Source: Costus lasius
Taxonomy: Eukaryota > Streptophyta > Magnoliopsida > Zingiberales > Costaceae
Length of the DNA stretch: 64,000 bases
Direction: 5' to 3'
NCBI GenBank assembly: GCA_027563935.2
Contig: CM050450.1
Coordinates: 13,437,957 to 13,501,956 of the forward strand
Shown: positions 1 through 10,680 of the stretch, in pieces
Layout: every line of letters begins with the position of its first letter
Position numbering within the stretch: position 1 is the stretch's first letter
Notes under the pieces: generated by a model
The model's database searches: none
What the model saw: only the letters and a program-made list of their open reading frames with translations
What the model was told of the DNA's origin: nothing
Translations under genes and position numbers: made by a program

Positions 1-700
1 CCCGCGGAAACCTTTCTGTTTCTAGTTCCTCTCTTCTGCTTCCCCTAGATTTCCTTTCTCTCCCTCTTCTTCTCCCTCCCTCTCCATGTGCAGCAATCTT
101 CCCTGCAATCAACGATTGCATTTTGATTCGCTCGGTGTCTCCTTCTTGGTGAGTGTTGGCGTGATTTCTCTCACTCTTTGCTTCTGTTCTCTCGGTTAAA
201 TCGTGGTAAGAATCTGTCCTTGTCCTCTTTTCCTCTTTCGGGATTTGGACATTTGGACACGTCTTTCTTATGCTTTGTCGTCTTCAAATAGAAAGATGTT
301 CCGGCAACGAGATTAGGGATTTTACTAGTTCCGTTGCACTTGCATTTGATGGAATGTTAGCCAATTAGGATTTGTTTAATTGGAATTAAATCACTATTTT
401 AATCTCAGTTAAATTCTTGTTGATCTTTCTTAGGGTTAATTCTATGTGAATGCTTTTGGATTCTTGTCATTATTTGAGCAACAGGCAACTCTTGTGAAGC
501 ATTGTGAAAATTCTTGCGGAATTATTTTTGATTACTTGTATGCAACAGGAGCACCCCCAATAAAGCACGAAAAACAGATTGAAAGCAAATTGTAAAATTT
601 CTTAATTGAATTACGTGGTAGTTCTAGTGCCAAGTTCATTCTACTAAATATTATTTCTGAAGTTGCTTAGTTTTAACCCTTCCTCCCTAATTCTTTAACC
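1..700 (+). other. Segment X copy 1 (duplicated leader plus exon-like fragment)
   Basis: Begins with a CT-rich stretch resembling a 5' leader. A plausible splice donor follows (TTGGTGAGTG near 150), then AT-rich DNA. At about 549-672 there is an exon-like stretch after a TGCAACAG acceptor. Its best frame contains ESKL and then NFLIELRGSSS, and ends in SEVA before a stop; this copy has a stop inside it. The same order recurs at 4215-4487 plus 9928-10330, at 12430-13110, and at 27965-28565 plus 28991-29019. I do not recognise the protein. It looks like a gene fragment carried along when the JIP23 cluster was duplicated. Confidence 0.45.
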
Positions 701-1149
701 CCATTCAATGACATCTGTTAATGCACATAAGAGCTTTAAATTAATCATACTGTTAAGAAATAAGGATATTTGTGCACATACATGAAAAAAAAATAAAAAA
801 AATCTGAATAATAAAAGAAGACTGTAAACCAACCTTAGTTAATATTTTATTCTAAACAACAGAGTGTTATGTGGACGAGATTTACAGGGATTGTGGTATC
901 CCATTAATGGTTACACCTACATCTGTTTACTTAGAAAATAAAATTTATGTCCCTCTTGTAATAGCCTGACTCATGCAAGACTTTCTTAAGGGTGCACAAT
1001 TGTGTTGTGGGGAATTTTCAAAATTTATTTTTAACAATAATTTTCATATGCTTTTATATAATATTAATTTGCAGAAAAAAAAAATAAGTCTAAGCGAGAA
1101 CTTGCACTAGCTTTTCTTCGTCTTCTTTTAATTTTCTTTCTTAGTTCTT

Positions 1150-1620
1150 TGGTTTTCTGCTGTTCAATTGCTGAAAGGGAGTCTGGTCATTTTCTCCACG
1201 ATCGTGTCCCGCAGGAGGAGTATCTCGGTCGTATCCTGGGTGTTCAGTTCGGAATCAACTTGCACGAGAATAAAATTAAAATAAAATCTCCCTAACGTTG
1301 ACATTTATTGTAAACGTTACTAATTATTTAATGTTAGCATTAACTTGCTAACATGTGGCGTTGTATCAAAGCCAATGAAGGCTTGATAAAATGCGCCGAG
1401 AGGATGGAATGTGGAATTCTATCGGTTTTTTTCTCTCCCCTTTTTTCTTTTTTCTTCTTTTCATTTTTATCTTCTTGGGTTTTTCTATTTTGGCTACTCA
1501 TCGCTGAAAGGGCGTCTGATCAACCTCTCCACGATCGTGCCCGCAGAAGAGGAGTATCGGTTGTATCCTGGGTGTTCAGTCCAAATTTAACTCACACGAG
1601 AGTCCGGATTTTTACCTAAG
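1150..1620. repeat. Imperfect direct repeat of about 120 bp
   Basis: Two related stretches (about 1163-1275 and 1503-1616) share the order GCTGAAAGGG, then CACGATCGTG, then a purine-rich GAGGAGTATC block, then TATCCTGGGTGTTCAGT, then CACGAGA. The spacing is about 340 bp. Neither copy encodes anything convincing. They resemble leader sequence of an old retroelement, but no LTR or primer site could be tied to them. Confidence 0.5.
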
Positions 1621-1629
1621 GACAGCGTA

Positions 1630-2150
1630 TCGCGCCTCCGGATTTTATCATTCTTACTCCTTTTTAATTATCTTTTATAAATATATTATCTTATAATTTA
1701 TGTTTATATTTTCTGTTTAAATAAAAAGGTCTAGATAAAATTTTAGACCAACAAATTGTTCAAACAAATAGGTCTAATATATTGGAAATGGATTTCTGGC
1801 AAATTGTCTTAAAAGAAAAATAAAAAAAAAAGACATAAATAGAGTCTGACTCTAATGCAAAAAATGGAGCGGATCATGCGAAATTAAAATTATGAAAAAA
1901 AAATTTAAAATTACTTGTAAAAGATTTGACTATTGTTTAGACATTCACACTCAACGTGAACTAAATTGCAACTTATTGAATATATATAATTAGGAGTTCA
2001 AACAAACTGTCATTGTATATGTAATTATTATTGACAATTGTTGTAATGGCACAATTCAATAGCAAGATTTGAATTCAGCGTTATTAGACTTCCAATTACT
2101 TGCCCTTCATAGATAGGATATCAACGGAAGCAGAAAAGACAAAAAAGAAA
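1630..2150. other. AT-rich intergenic DNA, nothing recognised
   Basis: Very AT-rich with oligo-A runs and no coherent reading frame. It lies between the direct repeat at 1150-1620 and the duplicated 5' flank of JIP23 copy 1. Confidence 0.5.
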
Positions 2151-2159
2151 AGACTCGAG

Positions 2160-3323
2160 AACGCAAGTTTTAGTCAACGAATAACGCTCCGTTGAATTCT
2201 GATCGAAAATCTTTTTTTTTTAAAAAAAAGTAATTAGTACTACGTCTACAACAACTTCTCATTCTTTACAGTGAGAAGCATCTTTCTTTTTTTGTAAAAA
2301 AAAAAATATTGATGACTTGATAATTACAAAAAAAGTAATTTCACGTGTTAATACACCTGAACATTAGAAACGTTTGGGCTATTATAGAATTATTTATATG
2401 TATTTTATTTCTAAAAGTTGCTGATAAATAGAAATAGTTAAATTTCCTATAATAAACTTGATGAATTATTTATTTTTTATTTAAATAATATTTTAGACTA
2501 ACAAGAAAAGCATGCTAAATCAGTGAGAACGTAGAAGATATAGAGAGAGAGGGGAGGATGATATGTCTGATAATGCTTTATTTATACAGCAATTATTTGA
2601 TAACACAAGGCAATAATATAAATGTCAATGTTTCTACGATCAAATCATATCTATGTGATTATGATTTGATTACGAATTTATAAATTTGATTATAATTCTT
2701 ATTGACTTATTACAATCCTGTCGATGGCGTGATTATTGCTTTCACAATGCTGCCTAATTCACATCCAATTTGGCGATCTCTATTGACTGACACGTGTGTT
2801 TCCGATAGAGAAATCAACAAGCGATGGTGAGTTCAAATTAATAGCTTTAGGTGGTTGCCGGACATCTGTGTCAATCCTTTACTCTAATCTTACCTTTGTT
2901 ATTTTGATTCCGCAGTGAGAAAGGAGCAATTTCTCTGAACCAACGATTGGAGACCCAAATAAATTATGCCGAAGAAAAAATTGACAACGAAGGGTTTCTA
3001 CTTGTATTTAAATCAAAATTTAAATTATCTACGTCACAGTTCCACGCAAATCACGTGATTTTCACGTGGGAAAGAAAGATGACAACGAAGCATCATGCAG
3101 AAAAAAATATAAACGTAGACTTGAGAACGCAAGTTCAGTCAATGAGTTATTGCTCAATAGAATCTTCTGATCAAAAGTCCTAAACAAAAGTAGCGCAACG
3201 ACCGCTAAGAAATTGACGGAGAGTCTCTGACTGTTTGTTGGACTGGAGAAGCCCATCTTGAGATTGTTTAAACGCCTCAGCTAAGCTAAGGCGGCAGGTG
3301 GAGCTGAGATCTTGGGCGAGGAC
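2160..3323 (+). promoter_or_regulatory. Duplicated 5' flank/promoter of JIP23 copy 1 with G-boxes
   Basis: Four CACGTG G-boxes are present: 2342-2347, 2791-2796, and a close pair at 3052-3057 and 3063-3068, the last about 260 bp upstream of the ancestral ATG. G-boxes are the established binding site of MYC2-type bHLH factors that mediate jasmonate responses, so the motif fits the gene family. The same flank is duplicated at 25260-26564, where the 2791 box and the first of the pair are retained and the second of the pair is degraded. Where copy 3 has TATTTAAA as a TATA-like box, copy 1 reads TGTTTAAA, so its core promoter may be weakened. Confidence 0.6.
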
Positions 3324-3963
3324 ATGGACGGCAATGTGTTCGCTGAAGTTATCGGACGACAGGAACTGCGGCTCTAAGTACGATAATGCCCTCGCCTACC
3401 TCAAGGATTTGAAAAAGCAATTTGGCGACGGGGTGTCCACCCTCTGCCTCGTCTACAATGCCACCGGCAAGCCCATCACGTTCGTCACGGTCCACGACTG
3501 GTGGAGCCACGTGTACGAGCACAGTGACTACCCCAGGAAGATCGGCAACGGCCAGTGGGGCGCCTTCTTCCATGTAAAGCGGACCGGCACCTCCGACGGC
3601 TCCAACGCCACCGTGGTGTACCGCTGCAAGAACGCCAGTGGCCACTACAACGACGGACTGGTGGCCTGGGACAACCCATGGTCCTATTGGATATACAAGA
3701 ACAAGGTGCGTTGCTCGACCGTCATCTTTGTTCTGACTCCATTTCTACCCCTATTTACTTCCTTTTGGAAAATTACCTGCAAGCAGGCATATGCTGAGAT
3801 CCACCCCGCCGGTTACTTCGATATGATCGACTGGAGCGAGATGGAGAAAAACGTAGGCCGGGGCGAGCTGCAATATCGCGCTGCATCGAATGGGAGCGTG
3901 ATAGATGTCAAGGCTACACGCGACACCACTTCAGAGGTTGTGGCAATATACGCTTTGGAATAA
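3324..3963 (+). pseudogene. JIP23: JIP23 copy 1: 23-kDa jasmonate-induced protein gene, N-terminus frameshifted
   Basis: Member of the 23-kDa jasmonate-induced protein family, a plant stress/jasmonate-responsive family of unknown biochemical activity. Exon 1 ends at 3705 (AAC AAG before GTGCG), the intron is 3706-3786 (81 bp, GT-AG), and exon 2 is 3787-3963. Family blocks are clear: GVSTLCLVYNATG, HDWWSHVYE, IGNGQWGAF, AWDNPWS in exon 1, then AYAEIHPAGYF, ELQYRAASNGSVIDV and a terminal YALE. The ancestral ATG (3324, MDGNVF) hits a stop at 3375, because about 44 bp present in copy 3 are missing just after it. A second ATG at 3334 opens the frame that reads through the rest, so a shortened protein is conceivable. 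The intron is itself open and in frame. Expression is not shown; I call it a probable pseudogene. Confidence 0.8.
3706..3786 (+). other. 81-bp JIP23 intron, open in frame
   Basis: The boundaries are AAG|GTGCG and GCAAGCAG|GCATATG. The intron length of 81 bp is conserved in copies 2 (16500-16580) and 3 (26986-27066). In copy 1 it has no stop in the coding frame, so an unspliced transcript would add 27 codons rather than terminate. Confidence 0.75.
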
Positions 3964-4214
3964 GACCGTTGTTGTTGTTACGCTGTGCTTAATAGTTTAC
4001 AAACGACGAATTAGTAATAAGAATAAGATCGTTCTGATGGTGGTGATAGGGAACTCATGCTTGTATCATCTACTTTACTTTGGTAATGAGACTTTGAAAT
4101 ATTTATAAATAGAGTGTTACAAGGAAAATCAAAACTCACTCTTACTGTTAGTATATAGGATCTAATTGTAACGTTGGGTTAATGTGCAAATGGTCCAAAA
4201 ATCTAACTATTTAA

Positions 4215-4487
4215 CCGCCGAAACCTTTCTATTTCTAGTTCCTCTCTTCTGCTTTCCCCATATTCCCTTTCTCTCCCTTTTCTTCTCCCTCCCTCTCCGT
4301 GTGCGGCGATCTTCCCAGCAATCGACGATTGCATTTTGATTCGCTCGGTGTCTCTTTCTTGGTGAGTGTCGGCGTGATTTCTTTCACTCTTTGCTTCTGT
4401 TCTCTCGGTTGAATCGTGGTAAGAGTCTGTCCTTGCCCTGTCTTCCTCTTTCGTGATCTGGACACATCTTTCTTATGCTTTGTCGTC
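4215..4487 (+). other. Segment X copy 2, 5' part
   Basis: The CT-rich leader-like part of segment X, following JIP23 copy 1 by about 250 bp. It is cut at GTCGTC (4487) by the large solo LTR and resumes at 9928 with the same TCGTC target sequence, then TTCAAATAG, exactly as in copies 1 and 4. Confidence 0.55.
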
Positions 4488-4734
4488 TGTGGGGTTATTT
4501 TTGGTCATGGTTAAATGTAATTGATCTTTATTAAATTCACCTTAAATTATAAGGCTTTTTGTTTAATGGGTTCTGGCTTCCAATGAACGCAAGCACTCAT
4601 CGTTAATTACCCATGATATCAGGGAACCTTTGATTAAGAGATATATATAATAAACAACGTTCCATAAATTGGAGGGCAAAAAATATTTTATAAATTTTAT
4701 ATCAATACATGGCTCATGAACAGCTTAAAATTTG

Positions 4735-5025
4735 AATATTCGGCCTTGATGGCTTATAAACAATTGGATTTGATTTGTACTTGGTCTTGATGACTTGTGA
4801 GTATTTGGATTTGAGATACTCGGTCTTGATGACTTGTGAGTATTTGGATTTGAGATACTCGGTCTTGATGACTTGTGAGTATTTGAACTTGATTTGTGCT
4901 CAGTCTTGATGACTTGTGAGCATTTGAATTTCATTGGTGCTCGGTCTTGATGACTTGTGAGCATTTGAATTTCATTGGTGCTCGGTCTTGATGACTTGTG
5001 AGCATTTGAATTTAACTTGTCATGA
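4735..5025. repeat. Tandem repeat, about 40-bp unit, roughly 7 copies
   Basis: Unit core is CTTGATGACTTGTGAG followed by an ATTTGRATTT segment and CTCGGT. The last copies are nearly identical and earlier ones drift. The minus-strand open frame over it is a by-product of the repeat, not a gene. Confidence 0.85.
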
Positions 5026-5529
5026 GAAATAATTATTTTATCTTGAAGCACCACATACACAATATCATATTGAGGAGCTATGCCCCATGACAAGCATCGA
5101 CGTATGCACCTCTCAAACAATATTATATTGTGATATGATGGTTTGATCAAAATAGGTTGAGTGAGTTAATATGTTTTAATTTAAATCCAAAATTATATTT
5201 GGAAAGATTGGACTTAATTTTGACTTATGTTGACCTTCTCAATCATGGTATAAGAACCCTTCGGGCATTGTCTCTTCCATATGAGGTGCCCCCATCTTGT
5301 CCAAGTACTTGTTATATTTGTATTTGCTAGGTTCCAACTATTAGCAAATATCTTGTAGGTATCTAAGTGTGGATAAAATTAGATCCCTGACCATAGAACC
5401 AAAGTATATGTCCCTTGCTTCAAATATAGTTGACAATTCAATAGTAGGAATCGACATCTTGATCATATCAATCGTCAACTAATTGACCGAGATATGCTCT
5501 AATCATTCTTAGCCGTTCATTTAATTATT

Positions 5530-6135
5530 TAAATCTGAGCCATTTGATCGCATTAGATTAATCTAGACTGTTTGATCCAAGTGAAGATCTGGACCGTTCG
5601 ATCAACGATTGATTTAATCGGATCCGTTCGCTTTTGATGGAATCTGGACCGTGGATTATATTTGAATAAGTCCCATCTGTCGGATGTAGTTTATTTGAGT
5701 AAATTAATCCTGACCGTTCAATTTCATATGAAGCGATCAAAGCCGTTTATTTTATTTAAATCTGGATCATTGATTAAGAGTGGAAGAATCTCAGCCGTCC
5801 AATTAAATTTATTATCTCATATTGATCTCACCCGTCGGATTCTATTTGAAGTAATCCGGATCGTTGGATTTCATGCGATCGTGGCCGTTGATCTTATTTC
5901 CAATAGATCAAGACCGTTGGTTCTAATTTTAAAGATCAAATGATTTCGATCGTCCGATGAAGGTTGAAATAATCTTGACCGTCGATTTGCTTCGGATCTC
6001 AACCATTGATCTTATGGGATAAATCTGATCCGTTGATTTAAATTTATTTAACCGGCTAGATCTGTGTCGTTTGATTTTATTCGAAATAATCTAGAGCGTC
6101 GATTTACATTAGATCTCGAACGTTGATTTCATGGA
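5530..6135. repeat. Degenerate array of GACCGTTNGAT-type units
   Basis: About fifteen to twenty imperfect units of roughly 30-45 bp. Each is built around a core like GGACCGTTCGATC or GCCGTCCGAT, followed by an AT-rich spacer with ATTTGAA or TTTAAAT. They are strongly diverged but keep phase. The array lies inside the 5.4-kb LTR. Confidence 0.75.
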
Positions 6136-6589
6136 CGTATCTCAGCCGTCCGTCTATTTTCTCATCTCTTTCGACAACGGCGGCGGCGTTCGAAGATTAG
6201 GGTTCGTCGCCACCGCCCGATCACCACACCTCCGGAAAATCTGCTCCGCCAGTGCCTTCCCTATGTCGAGAAGGACTCATGGCTGGAGTTTAAAGCCTTC
6301 CAGTGGAGTATCGGAGGCGAATCGATGATTTAGGCGGAAACATGGTCGCCGACGGTTTTGCGTTCGATTCCGGTGATCTGGCTTTCTGATGGATTGATCC
6401 TCTCAGCTGTAAGTTTACCAGCATGAGGAGAGCATGCAGTCATGATTTGAGGGAGATCTGACGGTCGGATTTCGAGTTCTTATAATAGAGCGTTGGCGGA
6501 CGTTGAGAGCTTCGACGATGAAGCTTCCGTCTCTGAGTGTTTGCATTCGTCGTTGGAATAAATTTCTTCTTGTAATTTTGCATGGTATG

Positions 6590-6950
6590 ATAAGGGAATA
6601 TAAAATCCCAAAATTTTTTAAGGGGTATAAAGATCCCAGAAATAATCTAGGATATTAAAATCCTAGGAATAAAATAAGGGATATAAAGATCACAGAAATA
6701 GTCTAGGATTAAATCCTAGAAATAAAATAAGGGATATAAAGATCCCAGAAATAGTCTAGGATATAAAATCCTAAGAATGAAATAAGGGATATGAAGATCC
6801 CAGAAATAGTCTAGGGTATAAAAGCCTAGAAATAAAATAAGGGATATAAAGATCCCAGAAATAGTCTAAGATATAAAATCATAGAAATAAAATGGGGATA
6901 TAAAGATCTCAGAAATAGTCTAGGATATGAAATCCTAGGAATGAAATAAG
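6590..6950. repeat. Satellite of about 55 bp with two palindromes per unit (left part)
   Basis: Unit of about 55 bp: GGGATATAAAGATCCC (a stem-loop with GGGAT/ATCCC arms), then AGAAATAG, then TCTAGGATATAAAATCCTAGA (a second stem-loop with CTAGGAT/ATCCTAG arms). The array continues at 8666-8935 after two nested insertions, so it was one array of about 12 units. Confidence 0.85.
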
Positions 6951-7529
6951 TAAGGGTGTGCACGGTTCGGTTAACCGAACTGTGTGTCAAAAAACCGAAC
7001 CGAACCGGTGGAATCGGTTCAAAGAAATTCTGAACCGATCCCGAACCGTTTGTACCGGTTAACCGATGTTCGGTTAACCGTTTGTACCGGTTAACCGATG
7101 TTCGGTTAACTGATTTTTCGGTACGGTTAACCAAAAATCGACGGTTAACCATATTATTTATGTAAAAAAATATTTAAAATTATAAAATAATTTAAAATTA
7201 ATAAATAAAAATATTCTCGTTTAACTGTTAGTTTTTGGTAGTTAACCGTTGGTTTTCGACGGTTAATCGTTAGTTTTGACGTTTAACCGGTTTGATTTTA
7301 TATAAAATATTTATTTTTATATATAAATAAATATTATATATATAAATATTATATAAACGGTTCGGTTCGGTTAACCGCGGTTCGGCCAAGTTTCGAACCG
7401 TAACCGAACCGATAACCGATCACAAGTAAAAAACCGAACCGATTAAGAACCATTAGGTTCGGTTAACCGGAAAATCGGTTCGGTTAACCGCGGTTGGACG
7501 GTTGGACGGTTTTTTTTTGCACACCCCTA
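6951..7529. mobile_element. hAT-like non-autonomous element A
   Basis: Terminal inverted repeats are TAAGGGTGTGCA and TGCACACCCCTA. The 8-bp target-site duplication GAAATAAG lies at 6943-6950 and 8665-8672, the right copy displaced by the later LTR insertion. The interior is packed with GGTTAACCG and CGGTTCGGTTAACC palindromes and has no coding capacity. An 8-bp duplication plus TAGGG-type ends fits the hAT superfamily. Related copies lie at 17249 and 24505. Confidence 0.7.
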
Positions 7530-7530
7530 G

Positions 7531-8660
7531 TGTCAGGGCCCGGTCTACCCGGTTCGGCCCAAGTCCACACGTCAGCCCAAATAAACCAGGATTCCGGTCA
7601 AAGCTGGGATTGACCGCGGAAAAGGCGAACGAAGCGTTTGCTTCGTCGTCGCCACGCACGCAAAACGCAAACGCGAGCTCGTCGCGTGCGCCAGAAACAG
7701 CATCGGCAGCATCTCCGCGCGTGTCGGACGCGGACGCGGACGCGAGCGGCGGAAGATAGCGATGGACGCGGTCGCAGGCGGCGAACGCGCATAAGGAGAG
7801 GCGGCGACTTCTCCCTATAAATCCATCAGGTGATTAGAGGAAGGGGGATTGGCACCTGGCAGCGACGAACTCGAGAGGACGAGTTTGAGAGGAAGATAGT
7901 GATTGTAATCGGCGATCGGTTCGCCGGTGAGGGAGGGTTAGAGGGATCGCCGACGAGGGTCGACGACAAAGGAGAGATTTCTGTAAGTTCCGACGGTGAA
8001 TAAGAACTTTTGTTATTCTCCACCTCCTCTCCCCTGTTCCACGCGATCTTCCCTGTTCGGCGACGACGAGCTTCGGCGGCGAGTGGCTGCCGACGACGGA
8101 AGGCTAGAGGAAGGAAGGCGGCTGCCTTCCTTGTCGGACGTCTTCTTCTCCGACGAACTACGAACGCTCGGACGCAGGTGGCGTCGAGCGAAGGTTGAAG
8201 ACGACGAACGCGCTGGGCGTTTGCTTCGAGGCAACACGCGGATTTTGACCGGGTCAAAATCCAAACGGGACGAAATCGCGAAATCGATTTCGAATTCGGC
8301 AGCTGACGTCGGCACGACGCCAGCAACGAGTAATCGGCGCGGCAGAAATCAAAATCAGAGGCTGACGTCAGGCGGACGTCAGCGACTCGATTTAATTCGG
8401 TGAAGTCGACGTTGACTGGTCAAAATCGTTGACTAGAGGAGGTATTTAATTTAGGGTTCCGTTTCTTTCCGGATTTCTAAATTGGGGTTAGGGTTTTCTC
8501 CGTGCGATCTTGTATTTGGGGATAAAAATTATCCGGGGAGATTAGGGTTTCGAATTTTGGGTCGGAAACCCTAGGGAGAGTTGCGTTCCGGTATTCCGCC
8601 GGACGGCCCTGAGACAGCGTTTAAGCACTGTTTTCAGGCCGATCCGACCGGGTCGTGACA
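7531..8660 (-). mobile_element. Solo LTR (1130 bp), GC-rich
   Basis: Begins TGTCAGGGCC and ends GGTCGTGACA, with a perfect 5-bp target-site duplication CCTAG (7526-7530, 8661-8665). It inserted in the right edge of hAT-like element A. It matches, in inverted orientation, the solo LTR at 14149-15549: both contain the order GTCACG-C-CCGGTCGG, AAAACAGTGCTTA and GCCGTCCGGCGGAA near one end. CpG-rich and full of chance open frames on both strands; none is a gene. Confidence 0.8.
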
Positions 8661-8665
8661 CCTAG

Positions 8666-8935
8666 AAATAAGGGATATGAAGATCCCAGAAATAGTCTAG
8701 GATATTAAATCCTAGGAATAAAAATAGGAATATAAAGATCCCAGAAATAGTCTAGGATAAAATCCTAGAAATAAAATAGAGATATAAATCTTAGAAATAA
8801 TATAGGATATGAAATCCTAGGAATGAAATAGGGGATATAAAGGTCCCAGAAATAATCTAGGATATGAAATTATAAGGATAAATTAGGAGATACAAGGATC
8901 CTAGAAATAGTCTAGGATAAAAAATCATAGGAATA
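8666..8935. repeat. Satellite of about 55 bp (right part)
   Basis: Continuation of the 6590-6950 array, displaced by the nested hAT-like element and solo LTR. The same two palindromes per unit, more degenerate. Confidence 0.8.
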
Positions 8936-9620
8936 AAAACTCCCTCTCCTTTTGTTGCCGAGAGCTTGAAAAATTCTCTACCTTTTTTGTTGCCGAGAGA
9001 TGTCTCTTTCTCCTTCTTTCTTTGGCTCTCTCCTTTTTTTTTCTCTCAGCCTCTTGTCACGTTGCCGAGACCTTCTCTCAATTTCTTCTCAATTTCTCAA
9101 TTCTTGTGCTGAGCTCTCCATCTCCTCTCCCTTTTCTTTATTGCCGCTGCCCTCTCCTTTGTTTGTGTCTTGCCGAGAGCTTGGATGCTCTCAATTTTTT
9201 TATGTTGCCGAGAGAGATGTCTCCTTCTCTCTTTTAATCTTCCTTTCCCTTTTTTTTTTTTTGCTTTCGGCTGCCTCCTCCTTCTAGCAGACTCCCTTTT
9301 TATCTGAAGCCGAGACCCCCCCTCAATTTCTCCTTCTCCAGATTTTTTGTTCTTCTCCTATCGCCGCTCTTCTTTTTTTTAATGCCTTCGGCTGCCTCTC
9401 CTTTTCTTTTTCTTGGCTGCCTCCTTCCAAATTTTGTGAGTCGCCCGGGACCTCCCCTCTCTTTCTTCTCTTGTATTTTATTGAGAGTCCTCCAGCCGAG
9501 AGCCCATGCACCCCTCTTCGTTTTTTTTTAGAATCTCCTCCTTTTTTTATCTGCCGATGGCTCCCTTTTATAAGAATTTTTCTCTCTTTTCTAATTGTGG
9601 CCTAGATCCACAATAAATTT
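8936..9620. repeat. Pyrimidine-rich zone with recurring TTGCCGAGAG
   Basis: C/T-rich sequence in which GCCGAGA recurs about eight times, spaced by oligopyrimidine (near 8956, 8990, 9064, 9170, 9205, 9308, 9492). Part of the 5.4-kb LTR; no gene. Confidence 0.6.
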
Positions 9621-9927
9621 TCCTCCAAGATGATTTGATTATTTCCCTGTTTATTTTATTACTTTCCTTTTTTTGCCAAGCGTAGCGTGAAAGTTGTGCA
9701 ATAATTTTCTCCCCTTTTTATATTATTTTCTTCCATATATCTTCTCGTGATTTGATTTCCCCTAATTTTAGTTGTTAATAATTTTGGCAACTTCGATTCT
9801 TCAACTTGATTTTTCTTGATTTTGTTTTTATTTGATTTGATCGATTTTTTTTGTACGTCTCAAATTTTCTACATAGTCAAAATCGATTTTGACTTTATTA
9901 TTTTGAGTGAAAATTTATGGTTTAACA

Positions 9928-10680
9928 TCGTCTTCAAATAGAAGGATGTTCTGGCGACGAGATTAGGGATTTTGCTGGATTCCATTATACTTGCATTTAA
10001 TGAAATGTCAGTCAACTAGGGTTTGTTTAATTGGGATTAAATCACTATTTTAATCTCAGTTGAATTCTAGCCGATCTTTCTTAGCGTTAATTCTTTGTTA
10101 ATGCTTTTGAATTCTTGTCATTATTTGAGCAACAGACAACTCTTGTGAAGCATTGTAGAAATTCTTGTGGAATTTTTTTAGATTACTTGTATGCAACAGG
10201 AGCACCCCCAATGAAGCGCAAAGAATAGATTGAAAGTAAGTTGCAAAATTTCTTAATTGAATTATGTGGTAGTTCTAGTCCCAAGTTCGTTCTAATAAAT
10301 ATTATTTCTGAAGTTGCCTAGTTTTAACCCTTCCTCCCTAATTCCTTAACCCTATTCAACGACATATGATAAAATTAGATCATCCTAACTAGTTCCTATG
10401 CTCTTTAATGTGAGTCACTATAATAAATGTCATTATCATTGATATTGATGTAATGTTACAAATAGAGGATCAATTTGTATCATTGGTCACAAACCCACCT
10501 AGTCAATATGAACAATTACTTAGATTAGTAAGGTTGTTGACTGTTCTTAATGCACAGTAAGAGCTTTAAATTAACCATACTATTAAGAAATAAGGATAGT
10601 TGTGTACATACATGAAAAAAATAAAAAAAAAATCTGAATAATAAAAGAAGACAGTAAACCTTAGTTATTAGGGTTGCTCG
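9928..10680 (+). other. Segment X copy 2, 3' part
   Basis: Continues segment X after the solo LTR. The exon-like stretch (about 10200-10325) follows GCAACAG and reads best as APPMKRKE, a stop, IESKLQNFLIELRGSSS, then PKFVLINIISEVA and a stop, the clearest version in the window. The following AT-rich part (10380-10680) is shared with copies 1, 3 and 4. Function not recognised. Confidence 0.5.

Larger units (their letters stand above)
4488..9927. mobile_element. 5.4-kb solo LTR with nested insertions
   Basis: Begins TGTGGGGTTA and ends GGTTTAACA. It is flanked by a perfect 5-bp target-site duplication TCGTC (4483-4487 and 9928-9932), and interrupts segment X copy 2 cleanly. Its two ends are not similar to each other, and no primer-binding site or pol gene is present, so it is a solo LTR rather than a whole element. 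Without the nested hAT-like element (6951-7529) and second solo LTR (7531-8660) it is about 3.7 kb, in the size range known for Ty3/gypsy Tat-type LTRs. It contains three tandem-repeat zones and a pyrimidine-rich zone, listed separately. Confidence 0.75.

Noticed and set aside
4735..5025. Spaced direct repeats resembling a CRISPR array
   Set aside because: Plant nuclear context, spacers are themselves repeats, no cas genes; an ordinary tandem repeat.
4725..5150. 141-codon minus-strand frame with repeated HKSSRPS text
   Set aside because: Translation of a 40-bp tandem repeat, not a gene.
7996..8403. Open frames of 100-166 codons on both strands
   Set aside because: Same GC-rich LTR family (7531-8660); no conserved motif and no agreement with the related LTR at 14149.
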